Below, in pieces: positions 1-5,715 of a DNA stretch of 9,123 nt. The stretch covers positions 1 through 9,123 of the forward strand of contig CAKZQX010001111.1 of NCBI GenBank assembly GCA_937141995.1, in the 5' to 3' direction. A program made the translations under genes and the position numbers. The notes below the pieces were generated by a model. That model searched no databases, was not told the DNA's origin, and saw only the letters and a list, made by a program, of their open reading frames with translations. Position 1 is the stretch's first letter; each line of letters starts with the position of its first letter. This stretch comes from an uncultured Chloroflexaceae bacterium (GTDB lineage Bacteria; Chloroflexota; Chloroflexia; Chloroflexales; Chloroflexaceae).

Positions 1-210
1 CCCGCCGAGACCACCCATGCTGAGCAGACCGCGCAGGCTGAGCAGACAATACCCCTGGAGGAGAAGCGGATGCTGCCCAGCGATAGCGAAGGCTTTGTTC
101 CGCGTGGCACACTGCTCTTCGTGCTGCTGATGCTACTGGGGTATGCGCTCTACTGGGCGTATCTCTGGTTCATTGTGGTGCTTGAGCGTGGTGTAGGAGG
201 AGCGATCTGA
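1..210 (+). CDS. cbaD: Cytochrome c oxidase subunit IIa (ba3-type), possibly 5'-partial
   Basis: Small single-helix subunit of a ba3-type oxidase. In the Thermus enzyme, subunit IIa is a short helix that supplies the helix missing from subunit II. The frame is open from base 1 to TGA at 208-210. Its C-terminal part has the family pattern: a basic-Gly entry (PRGTLLF), one hydrophobic helix ending near WFIVVLERG, then a short tail. The start is uncertain. ATG at 70 has a strong GGAGGAG (57-63) at 6-nt spacing and gives 46 aa, close to the family's usual size. The frame also continues upstream as a polar Ala/Glu/Gln/Thr stretch (AEQTAQAEQT) that could be an N-terminal extension beginning outside the window. 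The stop overlaps the ATG of subunit II, which suggests translational coupling. Identification rests on the helix pattern plus position immediately before subunit II. Confidence in the role is good; confidence in the start is lower. Confidence -1.
   Translation, partial: PAETTHAEQTAQAEQTIPLEEKRMLPSDSEGFVPRGTLLFVLLMLLGYALYWAYLWFIVVLERGVGGAI
57..63 (+). promoter_or_regulatory. Candidate RBS for the internal ATG of subunit IIa
   Basis: GGAGGAG lies 6 nt before the ATG at 70. It also encodes Leu-Glu-Glu in the same open frame, so it could be coding only. If it is used, subunit IIa is 46 aa rather than longer. Confidence 0.5.
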
Positions 211-713
211 TGCATATCGATGAACTCGAACGCTACTGGCTGATAGCCGTCTCGGTGGCATTGGGGGCATTCGGTGCCGCCCTGCTTGCCAGCGTGTTCA
301 TCTTCCGCGTGCAGTTGCCCAGTCCGGTAGCGCGGATTGATCCGGCTGAGATTAACGAGTCGGCCTTTGCCGAGCCGGGGCTGAAGGATATGGGAGATAA
401 CACCTATGCCGCGCTGTTTGTGGCGCAGATGTGGGCGTTCACCCCCGGCGAGATCCGGCTGCCCAAGGGGGCCGATGTCACCTTTTTTGTTGTGAGTCGT
501 GATATTTCGCACGGGTTTTTTATTGAACAGCATAATGTCAATTTGATGCTACTCCCCGGTCAGATTGCGAGTGCAACCACACGTTTTAATCGACCGGGAA
601 CCTATCGCATTATCTGTCATGAGTTCTGCGGACCCGGGCACCAGAACATGGTTGCAACAATTATTGTTGAGGATACGGAACAGAGTACCGCAGAAGAAGC
701 TGCGGCGGAATAA
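210..713 (+). CDS. cbaB: Cytochrome c oxidase subunit II, ba3-type, CuA-binding
   Basis: Electron-entry subunit. It is anchored by one N-terminal helix (about residues 10-32), and its cupredoxin domain sits on the outer face and holds the binuclear CuA centre. At 167 aa it is almost the same length as the Thermus ba3 subunit II. CuA ligands are visible: His101 in SRDISHGFFIE, then Cys136, Glu138 (backbone ligand), Cys140, His144 and Met147 in ICHEFCGPGHQNM. Glu7 in the N-terminal ELERYW lines up with the subunit II glutamate at the mouth of the Thermus K-type proton path (family knowledge; alignment done by eye). There is only one membrane helix, as expected when a separate IIa subunit is present. 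The start overlaps the IIa stop (TGATG) and has AGGAGGAG at 195-202. The C-terminus is an acidic Glu/Ala tail. It lies in one operon with subunit I, whose RBS begins at this gene's stop. Confidence 0.96.
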   Translation: MHIDELERYWLIAVSVALGAFGAALLASVFIFRVQLPSPVARIDPAEINESAFAEPGLKDMGDNTYAALFVAQMWAFTPGEIRLPKGADVTFFVVSRDISHGFFIEQHNVNLMLLPGQIASATTRFNRPGTYRIICHEFCGPGHQNMVATIIVEDTEQSTAEEAAAE

Positions 714-724
714 GGAGGTTCGGA

Positions 725-2443
725 ATGCAGGCTGTTCAACCTGCACCACGGCGGGCTCCAGGTATCTCCTTCCCCCAGTTGGGGATGTTAACCGGGGAAC
801 GCTGGCTGGTGGGCTCGCATATGGTTGTGGCGCTTATTGCGCTCTCGTTCGGTCTGCTGCTGGGGCCATTTCAGGCGTTCCGGCGCGCGCCCGCCTTTAT
901 GGAGGCTTTCCCACAGTGGGAAATGCCGGTTTTTAGCTACTATTACCAGGCGCTGTCTATTCACGGCGTGATGAATGCACTCTATTTTACGACCTTCTTC
1001 ATCGTCGGGTTTAGCTATTTTGTGGTCCAGCGCTCGCTTGAACGTCCGCTCTGGAATGTACGCATGGCCTGGGTGGCCTTCTTTAGCATGTTCATCGGGC
1101 TGGGACTGGTGCTCTATGCGCTGCTGACAAATCAGGCCAGCGTGCTCTACACCTTCTATCCACCGATGATTGCGCATCCCTCGTTCTACATCGGGCTAGT
1201 GCTGTTAGTTGTGGGCACCTGGCTGGTTACCGCCAATATTCTGATAACCTATCGCGGCTGGCGGCGGGATCATCCCGGCGAGCGTGTGCCGCTGGCGGTC
1301 TACGGGACCATCGCCAACTTTGTAATGTGGACCGTGGCAACGGTTGGCGTGGCGATTGAGATCCTGTTTATGCTGCTGCCCGCTTCGCTGGGCTGGATCG
1401 TCAATAGCGACCCGCAGACGGCGCGCGTGCTCTTCTGGTTCTTTGGGCATCCGCTGGTCTACTTCTGGCTGCTTCCGGCCTATGTGTCCTGGTACACGAT
1501 GCTGCCCAAGCAGACCAACAGCCGGCTCTTTAGCGATCCGCTGGGACGCATCGCGTTCCTGATGCTGATGATCTTCTCGGTGCCGGTTGGGGTGCATCAT
1601 CTCTTCTCGGACCCGGGTGTCAGCAATGTGATGAAGGCAGTTCACACAGTCTTTACCTTTGTCGTGGTTATCCCCAGTTTCCTGACCGCGTTTAATATCG
1701 GTGCGGTGCTGGAGCGGGCCGGCCGGCAACGTGGGGCGCGCAGTCCGCTCGGCTGGCTTGCCCGGCAAGATTGGGGCAATCCGGTGGTAGCGGCGCAAAT
1801 CTCCGGCATGATCCTGTTTGTTGCCGGTGGGTTTAGTGGTCTGATCCATGCCTCACTGACGCTCAATATCGCGCTGCATAACACCGCATGGGTGGTTGCG
1901 CATTTTCATATGACGCTGGCCGGCGCGGTGATCCTGACCTTTATGAGCGTGCTCTACTGGATGATCCCGCTTATTCGGGGGCGGGCGCTCTGGAGCCGCC
2001 GGGCAGCGCTGGCGCAGGTCTACACCTGGCTGATTGGTATGCTGATCTTTGGGCATGGGATGGGAGCCGCCGGTATTGCCGGTTCGCCTCGCCGTACCGA
2101 TATGGGCGCAGCCGCATATGTCAACCCGGAGGCGGCATTTTATCTGAACTCGTCGGCAATTGGCGGATTGTTCTTGCTGATTAGCTCGATTCTCTTCTTC
2201 GTCAATATGATTGGCACGCTGGCCTTCTCCGATCAGCCGGTTCAGGAGGATGCGCCGATTGGCACAACGGGCGATCCCAGTTCGCCGCTCATCCTGGAGC
2301 GCTGGGGGATCTGGCTGGGCGTCATTCTGTTGCTGGCTCTGTTTGCCTGGGGGCCGGTGCTGGTTGAGGCACTCGATTTTGTTCAGGGCTTCACCAGTCC
2401 GTTCTACCAGCCTGACATACCGGTGCCCCTGCCCTTTGAGTAA
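725..2443 (+). CDS. cbaA: Cytochrome c oxidase subunit I, ba3-type (B-family haem-copper oxidase)
   Basis: Catalytic subunit: it reduces O2 to water at a haem a3/CuB centre and pumps protons across the cytoplasmic membrane. It has 572 aa, about a dozen hydrophobic helices, and can be aligned along its length with the Thermus ba3 subunit I. Ligands seen: His80 and His395 (low-spin haem b), His393 (haem a3), His242 in GHPLVYFWLLPAY, and His291-His292 (CuB). Tyr246 would cross-link to His242. The helix VI motif has no glutamate after GHP, which excludes A-family enzymes. Residues matching the B-type K-path are present: Tyr253, Tyr257, Ser270, Ser318 and Thr321. One oddity is Asn381, where the Thermus enzyme has Asp372 near the haem a3 propionate. 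TAAGGAGGT (711-719) forms a strong RBS fused to the previous stop. It is cotranscribed with IIa and II. Haem types cannot be read from the sequence and are inferred from the family. Confidence 0.97.
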   Translation: MQAVQPAPRRAPGISFPQLGMLTGERWLVGSHMVVALIALSFGLLLGPFQAFRRAPAFMEAFPQWEMPVFSYYYQALSIHGVMNALYFTTFFIVGFSYFVVQRSLERPLWNVRMAWVAFFSMFIGLGLVLYALLTNQASVLYTFYPPMIAHPSFYIGLVLLVVGTWLVTANILITYRGWRRDHPGERVPLAVYGTIANFVMWTVATVGVAIEILFMLLPASLGWIVNSDPQTARVLFWFFGHPLVYFWLLPAYVSWYTMLPKQTNSRLFSDPLGRIAFLMLMIFSVPVGVHHLFSDPGVSNVMKAVHTVFTFVVVIPSFLTAFNIGAVLERAGRQRGARSPLGWLARQDWGNPVVAAQISGMILFVAGGFSGLIHASLTLNIALHNTAWVVAHFHMTLAGAVILTFMSVLYWMIPLIRGRALWSRRAALAQVYTWLIGMLIFGHGMGAAGIAGSPRRTDMGAAAYVNPEAAFYLNSSAIGGLFLLISSILFFVNMIGTLAFSDQPVQEDAPIGTTGDPSSPLILERWGIWLGVILLLALFAWGPVLVEALDFVQGFTSPFYQPDIPVPLPFE

Positions 2444-2459
2444 GCCGGGTGCGCGGATG

Positions 2460-2489
2460 TTGCTGAAATGGAACTGCGGCTGGTATAAT
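2460..2489 (+). promoter_or_regulatory. Candidate sigma-70 promoter for the small membrane protein gene
   Basis: TTGCTG (2460-2465), an 18-nt spacer, and a consensus TATAAT (2484-2489) lie just after the subunit I stop. Transcription would begin near 2496, leaving a leader of only about 16 nt with the RBS at its extreme 5' end. The -10 is perfect but the -35 is weak. It would let the downstream gene be expressed separately from the oxidase. Confidence 0.5.
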
Positions 2490-2497
2490 CGAAATAT

Positions 2498-2504
2498 GTG
2501 AGGA
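2498..2504 (+). promoter_or_regulatory. RBS deciding the start at 2513
   Basis: GTGAGGA lies 8 nt before ATG 2513. The GTG within it (2498) opens the same frame and is the alternative start, adding MRKST, but no RBS precedes that GTG. Confidence 0.5.
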
Positions 2505-2512
2505 AAAGTACA

Positions 2513-2821
2513 ATGACTGTCGAAATCTCGCGGACAACCGAACACCGCACAGTGGCACAGCGGCGCAAACCGACCATTATCACCGCGCTCGCGGGCGCGC
2601 TCTTTGGGTTTGGCCTGACCCTGTTGATGATCGCCGGAGCTTATGTGCGGGATCTGGCAATCCTGCAGAACGCCCCCCAGGCGGTCTGGCAGTTTGTCTG
2701 CGGTGTACCGACTGACGACGCCATGGCGTTTCCACTGCTGATTGGGTTTGGCTTTATTGCCATCCTGTCGGGGGGAGGATTGCTGCTGGTACAGTGGCTG
2801 CGCCGCGCACGGCAGTCATAG
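2513..2821 (+). CDS. Small two-helix membrane protein, unknown function (oxidase-linked)
   Basis: I do not recognise a named family. It has 102 aa from ATG 2513, chosen because GTGAGGA precedes it at proper spacing; a GTG at 2498 would add five residues. The N-terminus (1-21) is polar and ends in the basic QRRKP. Helix 1 spans about 22-45 and contains GFGLTLLMI. A loop of about 27 residues with one Cys (Cys63) follows, then helix 2 at about 73-94 with a Gly-rich GGG, and a basic tail RRARQS. By the positive-inside rule both termini should be cytoplasmic. The first helix closely resembles that of the next gene (11 of 22 positions identical), so the two look like paralogues. It begins 69 nt after the oxidase subunit I stop on the same strand, behind its own candidate promoter. 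A role as an accessory or small subunit of the oxidase is inferred from position only. Confidence 0.75.
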   Translation: MTVEISRTTEHRTVAQRRKPTIITALAGALFGFGLTLLMIAGAYVRDLAILQNAPQAVWQFVCGVPTDDAMAFPLLIGFGFIAILSGGGLLLVQWLRRARQS

Positions 2822-2837
2822 TAACGAGCATACAAAC

Positions 2838-2870
2838 TTGACCGCCGTGAGCAGATCTGTTCGATATAGT
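2838..2870 (+). promoter_or_regulatory. Weak candidate promoter before the second small membrane protein
   Basis: TTGACC (2838-2843) is a good -35, but the nearest -10-like sites (GATATA 2863-2868 or TATAGT 2865-2870) sit 19-21 nt away, which is longer than ideal. It is offered because the 101-nt gap before the next gene is large enough to hold a promoter. Confidence 0.3.
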
Positions 2871-2907
2871 TGTATTGTACGATTCACGTAATTTCTCATC
2901 TCTATCG

Positions 2908-2914
2908 AAAGGAG
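2908..2914 (+). promoter_or_regulatory. RBS deciding the start at 2923
   Basis: AAAGGAG with 8-nt spacing to ATG 2923. It makes the upstream in-frame TTG at 2875 unlikely as the true start. Confidence 0.7.
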
Positions 2915-2922
2915 TTCGTATT

Positions 2923-3180
2923 ATGGATAAGCTAGTGGACCGAGTTATGGAGAAGCACTATGCCGCGCACCCGATGATGTCTGTTCTGGCCGCCCTGCTG
3001 GTGGGTTTTGGCGGTACCCTGCTGCTGATCAGTGCAATCTATATGTTTGCAACGCCAACCGCTGAGAGTGTGATGAACCTGGTGCTGGGCATTGTTGCCG
3101 GTGTGCTGATTATGGTTATCGGCGCAATCCTGCCGCTGTTTATCGGCGTACGGCACAACGACGAGCATAAGCAGGCGTAA
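2923..3180 (+). CDS. Small two-helix membrane protein, paralogue of the preceding gene
   Basis: It has 85 aa from ATG 2923, which has a clear AAAGGAG at 8-nt spacing. A longer reading from TTG 2875 has no support. I do not recognise a named family. Layout: an amphipathic, charged N-terminus (MDKLVDRVMEKHY), helix 1 at about 18-41 (contains GFGGTLLLIS), a short loop, helix 2 at about 51-75, and a polar His/Asp/Glu/Lys tail. Residues 20-41 match residues 24-45 of the preceding protein at 11 of 22 positions, with the shared pattern GFG-x-TLL-x-I and a Tyr at the end. The rest is much less similar. A strong hairpin follows 25 nt after its stop, so it appears to be the last gene of the oxidase-side transcription unit. 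Function unknown; association with the oxidase or another membrane complex is inference from context. Confidence 0.78.
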   Translation: MDKLVDRVMEKHYAAHPMMSVLAALLVGFGGTLLLISAIYMFATPTAESVMNLVLGIVAGVLIMVIGAILPLFIGVRHNDEHKQA

Positions 3181-3205
3181 CCCGTTATTCAGTTGCGGTA
3201 AACAG

Positions 3206-3235
3206 CCCTCCATCCCGTACGTGTGGGATGGAGGG
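3206..3235. terminator. Strong hairpin between convergent genes, likely terminator
   Basis: CCCTCCATCCC (3206-3216) and GGGATGGAGGG (3225-3235) are perfect 11-bp complementary arms around an 8-nt loop, extendable by G-T and A-T pairs at the base. Only TTT follows on the plus strand, so the U-tract is weak. It lies 25 nt after one stop and about 50 nt before the stop of the gene arriving from the other side, so it probably ends transcription from both directions. Confidence 0.75.
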
Positions 3236-3286
3236 TTTGCGGTTGGTGGTACGGCGAAGGTACGGATGTTCCTGCGCCATCGGGCC

Positions 3287-5227
3287 TCAGCGTATAATCA
3301 GCGGCAAGTAGAGCCGTGGATTGGGTGCCGTTGGTGGTACCCTGACTATGATCTCGATTGGAGTACCCTCGTCTACCCCGGTGACAGGATCATCGGTGAT
3401 AACCTCTAGAAAATTCTTACTAGTGACTTGTCCCTGACTAGTCAAGGTGAAGTCATTGCTCGGCAATCCATCCTTATTGATGCGTACGATAAAGCTGATA
3501 GTTACCGGGGTATCACCTGGCGCTATATCCCCCACTCTCACAACGATTACTGTATCACCTTCACCTGGCTCAGCGATAAACTCACCCTGGCTTGTCTGCA
3601 AACTCTCGCGGAGTAATGTGGTATATGTTTCAGGAGTGAAGCTGAACACCACATCTTCAGCAGTATCAATCCCTTGATTCTCAAGGAGAATTGTATAGCT
3701 AATCGTATCACCCGGCCTAACGAACAGGTCCGTTAGCTCATTCCTGGTTTGTTCATTGTCATCGGGTTCATTGGGTATATGAGTGACAGTCATTTTAGCC
3801 CGCAGTGGAAAGCTGTTAATCTCCACATCAGTCACTGTTGCATCGTTTTCCGTCGGGGTATCAGGATCATCGGTTTTGACACTCAGGAAGTTACTACTGG
3901 TTACGTCTCCCTGGAGGCTAAGCGTGTGGTTCCCCACCGGAAACACCCCTTCCCGGACGCGCACCGTAAAGCTAACGGTTACGGCTTCGCTTGCAGCGAT
4001 ATCCCCAGCATTCAGGGCAATCTCTGTATCACCCACGCCTGCCCCGGCGGTGAAACTGCCCTGACTGGTCTGCAGGCTCTCCGAGAGTAGTTCGGTATTC
4101 GCGTCAGGTGTGACACTGAAGACCACATCCTCGGCAGTATCAACCTCCCCCTGATTCTCCAGGACGGTGGTGTAGGTTATCAGGCTACCGGCTTGCACAC
4201 TGTTTGCGGGCGAATCACTTGCCACGAATGTATCCAACATTGTCGCCTGCAACGGCAGTTGCTCCACACGCACCTCAGTCGTGGTTGCGTCATCCAGTTC
4301 GTCTGTATTGCTATCATCGGTAACGAGACGCTCAAAGTTGTTGCCGCTAATCTGCCCCTGCGCACTCAGAATGTGCGTGCCGACCGGGAGGATGCCCTCC
4401 TGGACGCGTACGCTGAATGTAATCCTGGCAAACTGATACGCAGGGATACTGCTGATGCGTACTTTGACCTGTGTGTCGCCTGTCTGATCACCCGTCACGA
4501 CCGTGCCCCGGTTCGTCCGCACGCTGTCATGTATCAATTTGGTGCGCGCGTCGGGAGTTGTTGTGACGATGACATCAGTTGCACTGCCGACACCAAAGTT
4601 TTCTATGTTAATGGTATACCGGATCTCTTCACCGGGTGCAACGTCATCACTATTTGCATCCATTGTTGCTTCCATAAGCGGTTCGGCCATATCAAACCGG
4701 ACTGATGCAGATACTTGAGCACTGTTATCAGCTTTAACGAATACCGTATTTTCTACATTGATTGTCTGTCTGTATATCGTAAACAGCACATCAAACGTGA
4801 TGGTGCCACTCGCACCTGCCCCCAGTGTGACGTTTTCCATCAGCAGGTTGGTATCGTCTCGTCCATTAAATTCCGGATTAACGGTCAGACCAGAGCCTTG
4901 TAGCCGCTGAACAGTAAATGGTTTATTGCTATCGGCTTGCTGAAATGCCTGACTTAGATTATCGGTGGCCTGGAGTTTCCTAAGATCGATATTCCCAGTA
5001 TTTTGTATATCTATCTGGTAGGTAACCAGATACTGGCTGCTCTCCTGAAAGACCAGTGCCTTGATCGACTTGGTTACATTCATCTGGGGTGATGTGGCGG
5101 ACGGGCTCAGGATTGTAGCATTGACAATGCCTGTGGCTGGGTGGGTTGTGAAGATTACGGCAGACAGTAGGATGAGAAGAATGCTGGGAAGAACAAGATA
5201 CTGCTGCAAAGAACTAGCTTTGCACAT
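3287..5227 (-). CDS. Secreted DUF11-type repeat protein with YLPL-type C-terminal tail
   Basis: Predicted exported protein of 646 aa. The start is set at 5227 because AAGGAG (complement of 5236-5241) precedes that ATG at 8-nt spacing. An ATG at 5314 would add 29 residues but lies inside a palindrome and lacks an RBS. Residues 10-26 form the hydrophobic core of a signal peptide, with possible cleavage near residues 33-37. Residues about 48-180 resemble a beta-sandwich domain (VTYQIDIQNTGN motif). Three DUF11-like units follow at about 184-325, 326-472 and 473-630. Each begins with a PGxxIxYTxxxEN-type strand and ends with an Asp-rich segment (TDD). The protein ends PNPRLYLPLIIR. DUF11-type domains are common in bacterial surface proteins; no enzyme motif is visible. 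The Asp/Glu-rich turns could bind calcium (inference). It is transcribed towards the oxidase cluster, alone, and its base composition is more AT-rich than both neighbours. Likely an adhesive or structural extracellular protein. Confidence 0.85.
   Translation of the reverse strand: MCKASSLQQYLVLPSILLILLSAVIFTTHPATGIVNATILSPSATSPQMNVTKSIKALVFQESSQYLVTYQIDIQNTGNIDLRKLQATDNLSQAFQQADSNKPFTVQRLQGSGLTVNPEFNGRDDTNLLMENVTLGAGASGTITFDVLFTIYRQTINVENTVFVKADNSAQVSASVRFDMAEPLMEATMDANSDDVAPGEEIRYTINIENFGVGSATDVIVTTTPDARTKLIHDSVRTNRGTVVTGDQTGDTQVKVRISSIPAYQFARITFSVRVQEGILPVGTHILSAQGQISGNNFERLVTDDSNTDELDDATTTEVRVEQLPLQATMLDTFVASDSPANSVQAGSLITYTTVLENQGEVDTAEDVVFSVTPDANTELLSESLQTSQGSFTAGAGVGDTEIALNAGDIAASEAVTVSFTVRVREGVFPVGNHTLSLQGDVTSSNFLSVKTDDPDTPTENDATVTDVEINSFPLRAKMTVTHIPNEPDDNEQTRNELTDLFVRPGDTISYTILLENQGIDTAEDVVFSFTPETYTTLLRESLQTSQGEFIAEPGEGDTVIVVRVGDIAPGDTPVTISFIVRINKDGLPSNDFTLTSQGQVTSKNFLEVITDDPVTGVDEGTPIEIIVRVPPTAPNPRLYLPLIIR
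3338..4678 (-). repeat. Three in-frame DUF11-like protein repeats
   Basis: Unit 1 covers 4253-4678, unit 2 covers 3812-4252 and unit 3 covers 3338-3811. Equivalent strands begin at residues 198, 346 and 505, giving periods of 148 and 159. Units 2 and 3 are closest: both carry LENQG, DTAEDVVFS and ESLQTSQG, a GDTxI strand, and a QG-x-VTS-x-NF strand followed by V-x-TDDP. Unit 1 keeps the same order with diverged residues (NFGVGSATDVIV, RTNRG, QGQISGNNF). Similarity is also visible in the DNA around 3575-3605 and 4050-4085. Confidence 0.85.
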
Positions 5228-5235
5228 TTTTTCTA

Positions 5236-5241
5236 CTCCTT
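5236..5241 (-). promoter_or_regulatory. RBS deciding the start at 5227
   Basis: AAGGAG on the minus strand, 8 nt before the ATG at 5227. It is the only good RBS among the in-frame start candidates of the repeat-protein gene. Confidence 0.75.
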
Positions 5242-5301
5242 CATAGCACATCGTTGTGATGTTTCCTATTTGGTTGAATAAAACCCAGATAAAAACACTG
5301 G

Positions 5302-5320
5302 AACAGAATATCATTCTGTT
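5302..5320. promoter_or_regulatory. Perfect 8-3-8 palindrome, operator-like
   Basis: AACAGAAT (5302-5309), spacer ATC, ATTCTGTT (5313-5320), with no mismatches. It overlaps the candidate -10 hexamer of the leftward gene (TATTCT, complement of 5305-5310), so a dimeric regulator bound here would occlude that promoter. A related sequence, GAACAAGAATA, occurs at 5330-5340. The site is too AT-rich and lacks the T-run expected of a terminator. Confidence 0.5.
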
Positions 5321-5335
5321 GAGGCTTTAGAACAA
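5305..5335 (-). promoter_or_regulatory. Candidate promoter of the secreted repeat protein
   Basis: Read on the minus strand: TTGTTC (complement of 5330-5335), a 19-nt spacer, TATTCT (complement of 5305-5310). It would start transcription near 5298, giving a leader of about 70 nt before ATG 5227. The spacer is slightly long. Confidence 0.35.
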
Positions 5336-5418
5336 GAATAAACTCCTTCTACCCTATGCGCCATGCCTGGGCACACCAGGGCTTATCGCCGGTACCTGAT
5401 GGTTGCGAAGTCGATGAG

Positions 5419-5446
5419 TTGCTGCAATGGTAGGGAAGATTATAAT
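5419..5446 (+). promoter_or_regulatory. Candidate forward promoter in the divergent region
   Basis: TTGCTG (5419-5424), a 16-nt spacer and a consensus TATAAT (5441-5446). The same two hexamers form the candidate promoter at 2460-2489. If used, the leader of the rightward gene would be about 270 nt. Confidence 0.35.
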
Positions 5447-5496
5447 AACATACTTTGTAGTGCTGTAGTATAACAGTGCCATTACAACTTATTTTC

Positions 5497-5523
5497 TTGA
5501 TCGTGACGGTATCTTCATATAAA
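5497..5523 (+). promoter_or_regulatory. Alternative promoter for acetoacetyl-CoA synthetase
   Basis: TTGATC (5497-5502), a 15-nt spacer and TATAAA (5518-5523). A second option is an extended -10, TGCTACAAT (5584-5592), with no clear -35. The sequence alone does not decide between these. Confidence 0.35.
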
Positions 5524-5709
5524 ATTGGTTAAAATGCGCGCCGGCAGAGAAGACCCTGCTATGTAAGCCAAAGCAGTCAGTCGTGCTACAATAGCTACCA
5601 ACGTATCACGCCGTCGGGAAGAGCGTCGCTGCTGTCTACGTTGTCATCTGAAAAGCAGGAACCACCGTTGTGCGCGATCGGGACACTGCGGTTCCGTCTA
5701 CCTGTCATT

Positions 5710-5715
5710 GGGGAG
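5710..5715 (+). promoter_or_regulatory. RBS deciding the start at 5723
   Basis: GGGGAG with 7-nt spacing to ATG 5723. It overlaps the in-frame TTG at 5708, making that codon unlikely as the start. Confidence 0.65.

Noticed and set aside
1205..1849. Long minus-strand frame opposite subunit I (214 codons)
   Set aside because: It is a shadow of the subunit I gene: composition is rich in His, Arg, Gln and Pro as expected from the antisense of a membrane protein, with no RBS and no family resemblance. Similar shadows at 1853-2545 and 8005-8883 were rejected for the same reason.
725..2443. Subunit I as an A-family aa3 oxidase or a nitric oxide reductase
   Set aside because: Helix VI lacks the glutamate of the A-family, and the Tyr246 partner of the CuB histidine is present, unlike in NorB. 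The IIa-II-I gene order and end-to-end similarity fit ba3.
4193..4705. Plus-strand frame of 170 codons inside the repeat-protein gene
   Set aside because: It is rich in Cys and His with no domain, lies entirely antisense to a gene with a signal peptide, clear repeats and a good RBS, and has no RBS of its own.
5228..5314. Extended N-terminus of the repeat protein starting at ATG 5314
   Set aside because: That ATG falls inside the 5302-5320 palindrome and has no RBS. The ATG at 5227 has AAGGAG at ideal spacing and gives a normal signal peptide.
5366..5380. CCTGG-GCACA-CCAGG hairpin as a terminator
   Set aside because: The stem is only 5 bp, there is no T-run on either strand, and it lies in a divergent promoter region where no transcript is expected to end.
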